A DNA stretch of 57,291 nucleotides, from NCBI RefSeq assembly GCF_030604785.1, contig NZ_JAUVVF010000020.1, positions 1-57,291 of the forward strand, read 5' to 3'. Positions 17,737 through 26,631 of this stretch are shown here, piece by piece. The stretch's first letter is position 1. The number at the start of each line of letters is the position of its first letter. The stretch comes from Paracoccus sp. (in: a-proteobacteria) (GTDB lineage: Bacteria > Pseudomonadota > Alphaproteobacteria > Rhodobacterales > Rhodobacteraceae). The translations under genes and the position numbers were made by a program. The notes under the pieces were generated by a model. It was not told where the DNA came from. It ran no database searches and saw nothing but the letters and a program-made list of their open reading frames with translations.

Positions 17737-18732
17737 ATGGCCAGCCCGATCATCGCCCCCTTCCCCGCCACGCGCCTGCGCCGGCTGCGCCGCACCCCCA
17801 ATATCCGCGCCATGGTGGCGGAAACGAACCTGACCCCCGCCAACCTGATCTGGCCGATCTTCGTGACCGAGGTGGCGGGCGCCGAGGGCGAGATCGCCTC
17901 GATGCCGGGCGTCGAGCGGCTGACGCTGGACGGTGCGCGCCGCGCGGCGGAACGGGCGGCGCGCCTGAACATTCCCGCCATCTGCATCTTTCCCCATTCC
18001 GACCAGGCGCTGAAGACCGAGGGCTGCGAACGCGCCTGGGACCCCGACAATATCGGCAACCTCGCCATCCGCGCCGTCAAGGAGGTGGCGCCGGATCTGG
18101 TCGTGATGACCGACATCGCGCTGGACCCCTACAACGCCAACGGCCATGACGGGCTGGTCGTCGATGGCGAGATCCTGAACGACGAGACGGTCGAGGCGCT
18201 GGTCCGCATGGCGCTGGTCCAGGCCGAATGCGGCGCCGACGTGCTGGGGCCTTCCGACATGATGGACGGCCGCATCGGCGCCCTGCGCCGCGCGCTGGAG
18301 GAAGCGGGCCACAAGCATGTCTCGATCCTGTCCTATGCCGCAAAGTTCGCCAGCGCCTTCTACGGCCCGTTCCGCGATGCGGTCGGGGCCTCGGGGCGGC
18401 TGGTGGGCGACAAGAAGACCTATCAGATCAACCCGGCGAACCGGGGCGAGGCGATCCGCTGCGTCGCCCGCGATCTGGCCGAAGGCGCCGACATGGTCAT
18501 GGTCAAGCCCGGCATGCCCTATCTGGACATCTGCCGAGCGGTCAAGGACGAGTTCGGCGCCCCCACCTTCGCCTATCAGGTCAGCGGCGAATACGCGATG
18601 CTGGAACAGGCGATCCGCAACGGCTGGCTCTCGCGCGAGGCGATGCTGGAAAGCCTTCTGGGCTTCCGCCGGGCGGGCTGCGACGGGGTGCTGAGCTATT
18701 TCGCGCCCACCGTCGCCGAGATGCTGGCGTGA
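17737..18732 (+). CDS. hemB: Delta-aminolevulinic acid dehydratase (porphobilinogen synthase)
   Basis: This 331-residue enzyme condenses two 5-aminolevulinates to porphobilinogen in haem, B12 and (where present) bacteriochlorophyll synthesis. The Schiff-base lysines are K203 (SYAAKFASAFYGPFR) and K257 (VMVKPGMPYLD). At the metal-site segment (126-139) the zinc-binding cysteines of animal and many bacterial enzymes are replaced by A128, D130 and D138. This places it in the zinc-independent class, as in Rhodobacter. An AAGGA ribosome binding site precedes the ATG. hemA, the preceding step, lies 30 kb away in the same window. Confidence 0.97.
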   Translation: MASPIIAPFPATRLRRLRRTPNIRAMVAETNLTPANLIWPIFVTEVAGAEGEIASMPGVERLTLDGARRAAERAARLNIPAICIFPHSDQALKTEGCERAWDPDNIGNLAIRAVKEVAPDLVVMTDIALDPYNANGHDGLVVDGEILNDETVEALVRMALVQAECGADVLGPSDMMDGRIGALRRALEEAGHKHVSILSYAAKFASAFYGPFRDAVGASGRLVGDKKTYQINPANRGEAIRCVARDLAEGADMVMVKPGMPYLDICRAVKDEFGAPTFAYQVSGEYAMLEQAIRNGWLSREAMLESLLGFRRAGCDGVLSYFAPTVAEMLA

Positions 18733-18802
18733 TCCCTCGGCAATCGCTATCCTTTCGCGCCAAGGGGGCCGGCCAGAGCCTCCGCAACCAGAGAGGCGAC
18801 AG

Positions 18803-19417
18803 ATGAGCCATTCCCCCACCCTGAGCCGCCGGGGCCTTCTGGCCGGTGGCGGCGCGGCGCTGATGCTGGCGGGCTGCACCAACGCGGTCGGCAGCAACGC
18901 TGCGGCGCAGCTGGATGCGCGGGTCGACCAGACGCACCAGTTCCTGATCTCGAACTATCCTGCGGCCGCGCCCCTGGTCCAGCAGGCGCGCGGCGTGCTC
19001 TACATGCCGCTGATGACCGAGGCCGCGCTTGGCTTCGGCGGCGCCTATGGCCAGGGCGCGCTGCGCATCAACGGGCAGACGGTCGACTACTATTCGGCCA
19101 CCCGCGCCACGGTGGGCTTTCAGGCCGGCGCGCAGCAATATGCGCATGTGCTGATCTTCCAGACCGACGAGTCGCTGGCCGCCTTCCGGGGCGCGCCGGG
19201 CTGGGTGGCGGGCGCAGGCGCCTTCTACGCGATCCCCGCGGGCGGCATGGCGGTCGGTGCGGACACGTTCAGCGCGCAATTCCCGGTGGTGGCGATGATC
19301 TTCGGCCAGGCCGGCCTGATGGCCGGCGCCGCGATCGAGGGCACGAAATACAGTCGCGTCATCCCCTCGACCCTCGCCGATATCCGCTTTGGCGGGACGG
19401 GCCTGCCGCAGGGCTGA
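18803..19417 (+). CDS. Tat-exported lipoprotein with SYLF (Ysc84) lipid-binding domain
   Basis: This 204-residue protein starts with a twin-arginine signal (SRRGLLAGG, residues 8-16) that ends in a lipobox LAGC at 22-25, so the mature protein would be a lipid-anchored C25. The rest resembles the SYLF/Ysc84 domain: QTHQFLISNYPAAAPLVQQARGVL-like N-terminus, a glycine-rich centre and GAAIEGTKYSRV near the end. SYLF domains bind phosphoinositides in eukaryotes; the bacterial role is unknown. It follows hemB by 70 nt and may be co-transcribed with it. Confidence 0.85.
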   Translation: MSHSPTLSRRGLLAGGGAALMLAGCTNAVGSNAAAQLDARVDQTHQFLISNYPAAAPLVQQARGVLYMPLMTEAALGFGGAYGQGALRINGQTVDYYSATRATVGFQAGAQQYAHVLIFQTDESLAAFRGAPGWVAGAGAFYAIPAGGMAVGADTFSAQFPVVAMIFGQAGLMAGAAIEGTKYSRVIPSTLADIRFGGTGLPQG

Positions 19418-19436
19418 CCGCGGGGCGCAGTTTGGG

Positions 19437-20093
19437 CTAGCCGCGCCCGTCCGGCCCGGTCAGATGGCGCAGGCCATGGGTCACATCGGCCCGCACCGCC
19501 AGCCGCAGCGCAGGCTCGTCGCCCGCGCGCAAGGCTGCCAGGATCATCCGGTGATGGCGCGGCGGCTCGTTGCGTTTGACGCGCCCGTAAAGCGCCCGCA
19601 TCGTGGGGCCAAGCTGCAGCCAGATCGTCTCCAGCACGGCCAGCATCGCGGGCGCCTGGGCGCGCAGATACAGCATCCGATGGAATTCCAGATTGCAGCG
19701 GATATAGCCTACAGCGTCATTGCGCTCGACCGCGTCGGCGATGCGGCCGTTCATCGTCGCCAGCCGGTCGATCAGCGCGAAATGGGCGCGCGGCAGGGCG
19801 CGGGCGGCCAGTTCCGGCTCGATCAGGGCGCGCAGGGCGGCCAGTTCCTCGATCCGTTCGTCCGACAATTCCGGCGTGGCCACCCGGCCCGAGCCCGACA
19901 GCGTCAGCGCCCCCTCGGCCACCAGACGGCGGACGGCCTCGCGCGCGGGGGTCATCGACAGGTGGTATTCCTGCGCGATGCCGCGTAGCGTCAGCGGCTT
20001 GCCCGGCGGCAGCTCGCCCAGCATGATGCGCGAGCGCAGGCCTCGGTAGAGGCGCTCATGGGCGGCGGGATCGGCGGGGCGAAGAACGGTCAT
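19437..20093 (-). CDS. GntR-family transcriptional regulator (FadR/FCD subfamily)
   Basis: This 218-residue regulator has an N-terminal winged helix-turn-helix (residues about 12-73: LYRGLRSRIMLGELPPGKPL and TPAREAVRRLVAEGAL) and an all-helical FCD ligand domain. The FCD domain keeps the metal-ligand pattern N.EFHRMLY near residues 133-139 and a late H(H)RMILAAL. Such proteins usually repress a nearby catabolic operon in response to a small acid. No obvious target lies beside it: it is convergent with the SYLF gene and 33 nt from the next minus-strand gene, so its regulon cannot be predicted. Confidence 0.9.
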   Translation of the reverse strand: MTVLRPADPAAHERLYRGLRSRIMLGELPPGKPLTLRGIAQEYHLSMTPAREAVRRLVAEGALTLSGSGRVATPELSDERIEELAALRALIEPELAARALPRAHFALIDRLATMNGRIADAVERNDAVGYIRCNLEFHRMLYLRAQAPAMLAVLETIWLQLGPTMRALYGRVKRNEPPRHHRMILAALRAGDEPALRLAVRADVTHGLRHLTGPDGRG

Positions 20094-20126
20094 GCGGGCA
20101 AGCTGTGATCACGAATCCGCGCCGCG

Positions 20127-20813
20127 TCAATCGTGAAAGCGCCACAGCATCAGCGCGCCGCCCTCGGATTTCAGCCAGGCGCGCTGCGATGCGTGGTCGG
20201 GCAGCAGCGTCTCGACCGTGGCCCAGAAACGCGGCGAATGGTCCATATGCGCCAGATGCGCGACCTCGTGGGCGGCGACGTAATCCAGAACCTCGGGCGG
20301 CGCCATGGCAAGGCGCCACGAGAACATGAGCCGCCCGTCATGGTTGCAGCTGCCCCAACGCGAGCGCGTGTCGCGCAGCACCAGCGCCCGCCACGGCCGC
20401 CCCAGCCGAGCGGCATGCCGGTCGCAGGCGTCGCGCAGCCGCGTGGCGGCCAGAACCCGCAGCCAGGCGGCGGTCACAGGACCCGCCGGCCGCGCCTCGG
20501 GCACCAGAAGCGTATCGCCACTGACCTCGACCGCGCGCAGGGGGGCAGGTGTGATCCGCAGTCCCCGCCCCTCGACCGGCAGGACCGCGCCTGCGGCCAC
20601 GATCTGCGGCAGCGGGCGGCGGCCCATCGCGGCGCGCAGCCAGTCTGCGCGCTCGCGGACAAAGGCGATGCCGTCGGCGGCGGCGGCGCGTTGCGGCAGG
20701 GTCAGGACGGGGGCGCCGCCATCGCGCGGAACGCGCAGCGTCATGCGCCGCGCCCGCGCCGAGCGCTTCAGCCGGACGGTCATCCCGTCATCGATGGTAA
20801 AGGTTGTCTCCAC
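20127..20813 (-). CDS. YgjP-like (M48-type) metal-dependent hydrolase
   Basis: This 228-residue protein has the zinc-protease-like motif HEVAH at 182-186, followed by H192 (MDHSPRFW), and the family signature RDTRSRWGSC at 147-156. This is the DUF45/YgjP family, thought to be metallopeptidases related to SprT/M48, with no well-established substrate. It lacks membrane segments, so it is probably cytoplasmic. It lies upstream of the GntR gene on the same strand (33-nt gap) and is divergent from the FYDLN protein. Confidence 0.9.
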   Translation of the reverse strand: METTFTIDDGMTVRLKRSARARRMTLRVPRDGGAPVLTLPQRAAAADGIAFVRERADWLRAAMGRRPLPQIVAAGAVLPVEGRGLRITPAPLRAVEVSGDTLLVPEARPAGPVTAAWLRVLAATRLRDACDRHAARLGRPWRALVLRDTRSRWGSCNHDGRLMFSWRLAMAPPEVLDYVAAHEVAHLAHMDHSPRFWATVETLLPDHASQRAWLKSEGGALMLWRFHD

Positions 20814-20921
20814 GCTCTTGCCTTGGGTGACGGAGCCTGCCAGATAAAGCCTTTGACACCCTCAGGCCGCTGTGGCAGGGGGGCGCCGGATTTCCCCTAA
20901 TCGCGGCTGAAGGAGATTACC

Positions 20922-21236
20922 ATGCCCAAAGAGGAATGGGGCACGAAACGCCTGTGCCCGACCTGCGCCACGCGCTTTTACGACCTGCGCAACGACCCCA
21001 TGACCTGCCCCGCCTGCGGCCACAGCTTCACGCTGGAAAGCATGAACGAGGGCCGGGGCAAGGCGCTGGTCAGCGAGAAGACCGCCGCCCGCGACGACGA
21101 TGATCTGGTCGATGACGAGGACGACATCGCCGACGATGCCGGCGAGCTGGACGATGATCTGCTGGAAGAGGATGATGACGACGGCGACGTGTCGCTGGAC
21201 GACATCGCCGATGTCGCAGGCGACGACGAGGAATAA
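20922..21236 (+). CDS. FYDLN acid-domain protein (TIGR02300 family)
   Basis: This 104-residue protein has a zinc ribbon formed by C12-x2-C15 and C29-x2-C32, with the eponymous FYDL between them (19-22). A long Asp/Glu-rich tail follows from about residue 60. The family is widespread and conserved in alphaproteobacteria but has no assigned function. The acidic tail and zinc ribbon suggest binding to a basic partner or nucleic-acid-associated complex. GGAG precedes the ATG and a clear intrinsic terminator follows, so it is a single-gene unit. Confidence 0.92.
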   Translation: MPKEEWGTKRLCPTCATRFYDLRNDPMTCPACGHSFTLESMNEGRGKALVSEKTAARDDDDLVDDEDDIADDAGELDDDLLEEDDDDGDVSLDDIADVAGDDEE

Positions 21237-21243
21237 GCTGCAG

Positions 21244-21275
21244 GGGTCACGGGAAACCGTGGCCCTTTCTTCTTT
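21244..21275 (+). terminator. Intrinsic terminator of the FYDLN gene
   Basis: A 9-bp stem (GGGTCACGG at 21244-21252 with CCGTGGCCC at 21257-21265, one G-T wobble) closes a GAAA tetraloop and is followed by TTTCTTCTTT. It begins 8 nt after the stop codon and is the clearest intrinsic terminator in the window. Confidence 0.88.
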
Positions 21276-21295
21276 CGTGAAGCGGAGGCAGCCCG

Positions 21296-21457
21296 ATGCC
21301 GGCCAAGGGGCCTCCCGATGCGAGTGAGCGGGCAGTGCCGAGCGTCCTGGAAGAGCATCAGCGGGATCGTCGGCGCGTCCGCAGGCCAGGCAGCCGGACG
21401 CGCCGAGAGGTTCCGATGGGGCCTAAACCGCTGGACGTTGCGTCTTGCGATTTCTGA
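21296..21457 (+). CDS. Possible small ORF, 53 residues
   Basis: An ATG at 21296 follows GGAGG with a 7-nt spacing and opens a 53-codon frame that ends just before the tail of the convergent popZ-like gene. The product would be very basic in its middle (DRRRVRRPGSRTRREV). It resembles no family I know and lies immediately behind a terminator, so it would need its own promoter. It fills an otherwise empty 200-nt gap. It may be chance. Confidence 0.2.
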   Translation: MPAKGPPDASERAVPSVLEEHQRDRRRVRRPGSRTRREVPMGPKPLDVASCDF

Positions 21458-21475
21458 GCCCGGACGCTGCGCCGC

Positions 21476-23077
21476 TCAGATACGATGCATCTGCGCGTCC
21501 AGCGCGGCGGCGACTTCGCGGCGGATGACGATGCGGAGGTTGCGCGAGAAGCGCTCGCCCAGTTCGCCGAGCAATTCGCCCCGGATCATGTCCGACAATT
21601 CCGCCCGGATGCCGCCCTCGATCGCCTCGCGAAGGCTGCCCTGCAATTGCTGTCGCAAGAGGCCGGCCAGATCGCCCTCAAGCTCGTGGCGCACGCCTTC
21701 ACGGACCTGGTCGCGCAGACTGCCCTCGATCAGCGCGCCCAGACGCTCGGTCACGGCGGTGTCGCAGGTCGTCCTGACCGCCTCGTCCATCTCGGCGCGG
21801 ATCTGGGGAAGCGTATGTCCCAGTTCCTGACGGATGCGTTCGGGCAGATCGCTCTCGATCTCGGTCTGCACGGTCTCGCGCAAATCGCCCAGAACCACGT
21901 CGCGCAGACCCTGCTTCAGCTCGGACGCGATGCGGTCGGGCAGCGAGGCGTCGATCTCGGCCTGAGCGATCGCGGGCAGCGAAGACAGCATGTCGGCGCG
22001 CAGAAGCGCGGCGTCTCGGGTCAGGTCTGCGCGCAGACCCTCGGCCGCCGCATCGAACCGGGCCTCGAGCTGCGCCGACCCGGCCAGCAGATCCTGGCGC
22101 AGGCTGTCGCGCTGTGCCGACATCTCGGCGCGCAGATCCTGCTTCGCCAGGACCAGATCGTCGCGCAGCGCTGCGCTCCTGTCGGCCAGTTCGGCCCCAA
22201 GGGCGCCTGTCGCACGGACCAGATCGGCGGCTGTCACGAAGCCTTCGCCGAATTCCTCGCGCAGCGCCCGCGACAGGCGGGCCAGATCTGCCTCGATCCG
22301 CGCCGGAAGATCGTCGGACAGCGCCGCCTGCAACCGCGAGTCGAGGCTTGTCTGCATCTCGGCCAGCGCGCGTTCCATCCGCTCCAGCGCCTCTCTCGTC
22401 TCGAGGCGCAGGTCGCCCTGCATGGCCGATCCGATGCCGGCGATGCGCGCCTGATCCAGATGCGCGTCAAGCGCCGGGGCCAGATCGGCCGCGATCTGGT
22501 CACGCACCATCCGGGACAGCAGGTCGCGGATCTGCGCCTCTTCGTCGTCGCCTGCCGGGTCATCGGCGACGCCCGCGGGTGCGTCCTCGGCAAATGCCAG
22601 AGGCTCGGGCGTGGCGGCCAGAACCGTCTCGAAATCCGCCAGGATCGAACCGCCATCGGGTCCGGGCTCGGTAAGGTCTTCGGTCAGTTCGTCGAAGAGG
22701 CTGCCAAGGCGGCGGGGCAGATCGTTTCGCGCGGGCTCGGCGCGCGCCAGCGTCGGACGCGGCGCGTCGGGCGCATTGGCCAGCGTGCCCAGAGGCCACT
22801 GATCGGACGGCAAAGGATTTGTTGTCGTCGTCGCGCCGCCCATCAGGTCCGAGACGATCTCGGCCCCGGCAAGCTGCCGGGCCAGCGCCGCGTTGCCGCC
22901 ATGGCGGCGGGCCAGGAACTCGGCCGAATCCTCGTGTTCGACCTGATCGCGCAGCAATTGCAGGCGGTCCCGGGCGGCAGCCAGGGCATCATCCTCGGCA
23001 ATCATGCGGCGGATGTTGTAGAGCGTCTCGCCCAGATCATCGGACCGGGCAGAGACGCGGGAACGGGGGTCAGTCAT
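21476..23077 (-). CDS. Large coiled protein with PopZ-like end motifs, in the popZ gene position
   Basis: This 533-residue cytoplasmic protein has no signal or membrane segment. The N-terminus has ETLYNIRRMIAEDD at 17-30, close to the EEILASIRRIISEDD helix that opens PopZ/DUF2497 proteins. The C-terminus has ELLGELGERFSRNLRIVIRR at 501-520, resembling the C-terminal oligomerisation region. Between them lies an acidic, proline-containing stretch (about 60-180) and then about 320 residues of Leu/Arg/Glu-rich amphipathic helix. That helical part carries recurring short units such as LPARIEADL, LPDRIASEL and LPERIRQEL. It follows pcm and tolC on the same strand, the usual popZ location (popZ then valS) in alphaproteobacteria. 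Ordinary PopZ is about 180-350 residues. A polar-scaffold role is inferred; an unrelated coiled-coil protein is possible. Confidence 0.75.
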   Translation of the reverse strand: MTDPRSRVSARSDDLGETLYNIRRMIAEDDALAAARDRLQLLRDQVEHEDSAEFLARRHGGNAALARQLAGAEIVSDLMGGATTTTNPLPSDQWPLGTLANAPDAPRPTLARAEPARNDLPRRLGSLFDELTEDLTEPGPDGGSILADFETVLAATPEPLAFAEDAPAGVADDPAGDDEEAQIRDLLSRMVRDQIAADLAPALDAHLDQARIAGIGSAMQGDLRLETREALERMERALAEMQTSLDSRLQAALSDDLPARIEADLARLSRALREEFGEGFVTAADLVRATGALGAELADRSAALRDDLVLAKQDLRAEMSAQRDSLRQDLLAGSAQLEARFDAAAEGLRADLTRDAALLRADMLSSLPAIAQAEIDASLPDRIASELKQGLRDVVLGDLRETVQTEIESDLPERIRQELGHTLPQIRAEMDEAVRTTCDTAVTERLGALIEGSLRDQVREGVRHELEGDLAGLLRQQLQGSLREAIEGGIRAELSDMIRGELLGELGERFSRNLRIVIRREVAAALDAQMHRI

Positions 23078-23103
23078 GGTGCCCCCCGCAGCAGGGGGCG
23101 GGA

Positions 23104-24489
23104 TCAGTTGTCCCGGCCGATGGCGCGCAGAACGCGATCGAGGCTTTCGCCCTGCTTGCTGGTATGCGGCGCGTTGCGGACCGCGTTGTAATACTGCGTC
23201 GGGTCATAGGTCGGGATCCCCAGGTTCAGGTTTTCTACCGTCAGGAGACCCATAGCAGCCAAAAGTTGATAATGTGCTAATTGCAGATTGCTCTCGGCCG
23301 TGATGCGGTTCGCCCGCGCCTCAAGCAGCGCCTGCTCTGCATCCAGCACGTCCAGCGTCGTGCGCGCGCCCAGCAGCGCCTCTTCGCGCACGCCTTCATA
23401 GGCCTGCTGGGCGGCGCTGATCTGCTGGTCGATGGCGCGGATCTGCGCGCGTGCGACATCGATGTTCGCCCAAGCCTCGCCCACCTGAAGCACCACCTGC
23501 CGCGAGGTGTTCAGCAAGGCCGAGCGGACCTGATCGCGCTGCGCCATCGCCTCGCGGTGGAGCGAGGGCAGCCGGCCGCCGGAATAGAGCGTCTGGCGCA
23601 TCTCGATCCCGACCGAGGAGGAATTGCGCGTGTCGTAATCGCCCGTGAACTGATTCGGGCTGCGCGAGACGCCGATGCCGGCATTCCCGGTCAGCGTCGG
23701 ATTGCGTTCCGCGGCGGCGGCGGCCACGGCGATCTCGGCGGCGGCGGCCTGCCGCTGCGTCTGCTTGATCGCGGGGTGGTTGCGCTGCGCCAGGGCGCGT
23801 GCCTCGTCCAGCGTGGCGGGCAGGCTGGGCAGAGCGGGCGGCGCGGCCAGCGTGCCCGCACGCAGGCCGGTGACGGTCGCATAATTCTCGCGCGCGATCT
23901 CGAGCTGGCCCTGCGCGGCGGCAAGGCTGGCCTGCGTCGCGGCAAGCTGGGCATCGGCCAGCGCGACGTCGGTCACGGTGATCTCGCCGACCTCGAAGCG
24001 GTCCTGCGCGGCCTGACGTTCGCGGCCCAGAACCTCGACCGAGTTCTGTTGCAGCGAAACCTGCTGCGTCGCTTCGCGCAGGCTGAAGAAGGCCTGCGCC
24101 GCCGACAGAAGCACGTCCTGTTCGACCCCGACCAGCGCCTCGCGGGTGGCGAGGACCTGTTCCTTGGCGCCGTCGATCGCCAGCCGCGAGCGGCCGAAAT
24201 CGAACAGCGTCAGCTGCGCGCCGAGCGTCAACGAGCTGCTGCGCGTGGTCGTGCCGCCCTCGGGGCGCTGCGCCGAATGGCTTGCGACCCATTGGACGAC
24301 CGGACGCAGCGCCGAAACCGATTGTGCGACATCCTCGTCGGCGGCGCGCAGCACGGCGCGGTTCTGTTCCAGCAGCGCGGAATGGCGATAGGCGGCGACC
24401 ATCGTGTCGGCCAGCGATTCGGCCAGAACGGGCGCTGCCGGCGCCAGCGCCAGAACCGCCGCCAGCGTCAGGCGACGCAGCGCGCTCAC
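23104..24489 (-). CDS. tolC: TolC-family outer-membrane efflux/secretion channel
   Basis: This 461-residue protein has a Sec signal peptide (cleavage after APVLA, about residue 23). Two outer-membrane efflux protein repeats follow, the family's tandem helical-hairpin halves. Segments such as [35 protein letters not shown] and [20 protein letters not shown] are diagnostic of type I secretion/TolC channels. It forms the trimeric outer-membrane duct for type I secretion and drug efflux; no inner-membrane partner is in the window. The start overlaps the pcm stop by 4 nt. Confidence 0.95.
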   Translation of the reverse strand: MSALRRLTLAAVLALAPAAPVLAESLADTMVAAYRHSALLEQNRAVLRAADEDVAQSVSALRPVVQWVASHSAQRPEGGTTTRSSSLTLGAQLTLFDFGRSRLAIDGAKEQVLATREALVGVEQDVLLSAAQAFFSLREATQQVSLQQNSVEVLGRERQAAQDRFEVGEITVTDVALADAQLAATQASLAAAQGQLEIARENYATVTGLRAGTLAAPPALPSLPATLDEARALAQRNHPAIKQTQRQAAAAEIAVAAAAAERNPTLTGNAGIGVSRSPNQFTGDYDTRNSSSVGIEMRQTLYSGGRLPSLHREAMAQRDQVRSALLNTSRQVVLQVGEAWANIDVARAQIRAIDQQISAAQQAYEGVREEALLGARTTLDVLDAEQALLEARANRITAESNLQLAHYQLLAAMGLLTVENLNLGIPTYDPTQYYNAVRNAPHTSKQGESLDRVLRAIGRDN

Positions 24490-25139
24490 AGGCTGAACCC
24501 GGGGGCGCGGCTGAAGCCGTCCAGAACCGGGGCCTTTGCGTTGAAGGCATAGCGCCAGGACAGGCGGCCATTCACCTTGTGTCCGATCCGCACGACGCCC
24601 AGAGCGCCCTCGACGAAGACCGCGCCGATGCGGCCGCCATCGCGAAGCTGGTCGGTGATCGCGTCGGGGACATGCTCGACCGCGCCCTCGATCAGGATCA
24701 CGTCATAAGGGCCCTGGCGGGGGGCGCCCTCAGTCAGCGCGGCGCAGAGGACGGCGGCATTGTCCACCCCGGCCTCGGACAGGCGCTGCTCGGCTTCGGC
24801 GACCAGTTCCTGTTCGGCCTCGATCGCGACGACGGCCTGGGCCAGACGCGCGATCACGGCGGCCGAATAGCCGTAGCCGCAGGCCAGATCCAGGACCAGC
24901 TCGTCGGGCTGGATCGCCAGCGCGTCCAAGAGCTTGGCCAGCGTGCGCGGCTCCAGCAGGACGCGGCCATGGCCGATGTTCAGGTTCTCGCCCGAATAGG
25001 CCACCGGGCGCATCGCCGGAGGCACGAATTCCTCGCGCGGGACTGCCAGCATCGCGGCGATCACGGGAAGGCTGGTGACATCACTGGGGCGCACCTGGTT
25101 GTCGACCATCATCGTGCGCCGCGCGGCAAAATCGGTCAT
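24486..25139 (-). CDS. pcm: Protein-L-isoaspartate O-methyltransferase family protein
   Basis: This 217-residue SAM-dependent methyltransferase of the PIMT family repairs or acts on isoaspartyl residues in damaged proteins. [17 protein letters not shown] near the start, then [20 protein letters not shown] (SAM-binding motif I, about residues 84-103) and [15 protein letters not shown] are typical of the alphaproteobacterial subgroup that sits before tolC. I took the ATG at 25139, because the upstream extension to 25244 lacks family similarity. It is translationally coupled to tolC (4-nt overlap). Confidence 0.93.
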   Translation of the reverse strand: MTDFAARRTMMVDNQVRPSDVTSLPVIAAMLAVPREEFVPPAMRPVAYSGENLNIGHGRVLLEPRTLAKLLDALAIQPDELVLDLACGYGYSAAVIARLAQAVVAIEAEQELVAEAEQRLSEAGVDNAAVLCAALTEGAPRQGPYDVILIEGAVEHVPDAITDQLRDGGRIGAVFVEGALGVVRIGHKVNGRLSWRYAFNAKAPVLDGFSRAPGFSL

Positions 25140-25292
25140 GTGGGGGACCCTCTGCTCGACCATTTCGGGCGTATTGCCATGTTTCCCCGGCATCGGCAAC
25201 GCCGCTTGTTGCGCTAGGCGGGCCGATGCCCGTTCGCTTGGCATCTTGCACCGGCCCCGGCTTTGGTCTAGACGAGGCGCACTCTCGACGGC

Positions 25293-25366
25293 GGTGGGTT
25301 GGCGGAGAGGTTACGCACCGGATTGCAAATCCGTGAAGACCGGTTCGATTCCGGTACCCACCTCCA
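25293..25366 (+). tRNA. tRNA-Cys (GCA)
   Basis: A 74-nt cloverleaf: acceptor GGTGGGT (25293-25299) pairs with ACCCACC (25356-25362). The anticodon loop TTGCAAA carries GCA, and the T-arm GGTTCGATTCC is standard. The discriminator is T and the CCA end is encoded (25364-25366). It lies 29 nt before waaA on the same strand. Confidence 0.96.
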
Positions 25367-25394
25367 CGATTTCCGACGCGAGGGTTGCGCCCCC

Positions 25395-26618
25395 ATGATC
25401 TATGCCGCCACGACCCGCATCGCCGAGGCCGCCTTGCGCCTGCGCGCGCATGTGGGCGGCAGTGCGGCGCTGCGTCAGCGGCTGGCGGTGGATGCGCTGC
25501 CCGGCCCGGCGACGATCTGGGTCCATGGCGCATCGGTGGGCGAGCTGAACTCGGCCCGGCCGGTGATCGTCGCCCTGGCCGAGCGCATGCCCTTGCAGAT
25601 CACCGCCAACAGCGAGACGGGTCGCGACCTGGCGGCCGGGTGGGGTCTGCCCGCGCGGCTGGCGCCCCTGGACCTGCCGGGCGCGCTGGACCGGTTTCTG
25701 GGCGCCGTCCGCCCGCGCCTGCTGCTGACCGTCGAAAGCGAATTCTGGCCTCTGCGCTCGCGGCTGCTGGCGCAGCGCGGCATCGCCCATGCGATGATCG
25801 GGGCGCGGATGTCGGAGCGCTCGGCCGCGACCTGGTCGAAGCTGCCGCGCATCATCGGGCCGATGCTGGGGCGCATCTCGGCGCTGTCGGCGCAGGATCA
25901 GGCCAGCGAGGCGCGGCTGCTGCGGCTGGGCCTGCCCGCGGCTGCGCTGCTGCCGCGGCTGGACCTGAAGCTGATCGACCCCGCCCGGATCGCGCCCCCG
26001 CCCCATGACGCGGCGCGCGACGCAACGGTGCTGGCGGCCTCGACGCATGAGGGCGAGGATGCGCCGATCCTCGACGCCTTTCTGCGGCTTCGCGCCGATC
26101 ATCCCGGCGCGCGGCTGATCCTGGCGCCCCGCCATCCCGACCGCGGCGAGGCGATCGCGGTGCTTGCGGCATCGCGCAGCCTGTCCCTGGCGCGCCGCAG
26201 CCAGGGCGCCGATGCCGCACCGCAGGGCGGGGTTTTGCTGGCCGATACGTTGGGCGAGATGGATTTGTGGTATTCCGCAGCGGGGATCTGCCTCGTCGGC
26301 GGATCTCTGGTCGAACGCGGCGGCCATACCCCTTGGGAGCCCGCCGCCTATCGCTGTGCCCTGCTGCACGGCCCCCATGTCGAGAACTTCCGCGAAGGGT
26401 TCGACCATCTCGACGCCCATCGCGCGGCGCAGGAGATCAGCGCGGACACGCTGGCCGCGACGCTCTCGGACCTGCTGTCCCGGCCGCAGCGGATGCGGGC
26501 GATGGGCGATCAGGCGCGGGCCGCCCTCGACGGGCGCGCGGGCGATCCGGGCCCACTGATCGCGCATCTGGCGGGTCTTGCCTCGGGCGGGGAGGCGCCC
26601 GATATGAAGCGCATGTGA
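25395..26618 (+). CDS. waaA: 3-deoxy-D-manno-octulosonic acid transferase
   Basis: This 407-residue GT30-family glycosyltransferase adds Kdo to lipid A precursor at the cytoplasmic face of the inner membrane. WVHGASVGELNSARPVI near residues 37-53 contains the catalytic acid region. VESEFWP (about 115-121), ASTHEGED and the late SLVERGGHTPWEPA loop are family signatures. The N-terminal anchor is short compared with the 420-residue enteric enzyme. I used the ATG at 25395; the open frame upstream runs through the tRNA-Cys gene. It is followed after 13 nt by the DUF1178 gene. Confidence 0.93.
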   Translation: MIYAATTRIAEAALRLRAHVGGSAALRQRLAVDALPGPATIWVHGASVGELNSARPVIVALAERMPLQITANSETGRDLAAGWGLPARLAPLDLPGALDRFLGAVRPRLLLTVESEFWPLRSRLLAQRGIAHAMIGARMSERSAATWSKLPRIIGPMLGRISALSAQDQASEARLLRLGLPAAALLPRLDLKLIDPARIAPPPHDAARDATVLAASTHEGEDAPILDAFLRLRADHPGARLILAPRHPDRGEAIAVLAASRSLSLARRSQGADAAPQGGVLLADTLGEMDLWYSAAGICLVGGSLVERGGHTPWEPAAYRCALLHGPHVENFREGFDHLDAHRAAQEISADTLAATLSDLLSRPQRMRAMGDQARAALDGRAGDPGPLIAHLAGLASGGEAPDMKRM

Positions 26619-26631
26619 CAGGAGCTTTCGC

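Noticed and set aside
25299..25394. N-terminal extension of WaaA
   Set aside because: It translates the tRNA-Cys gene; the transferase begins at 25395.
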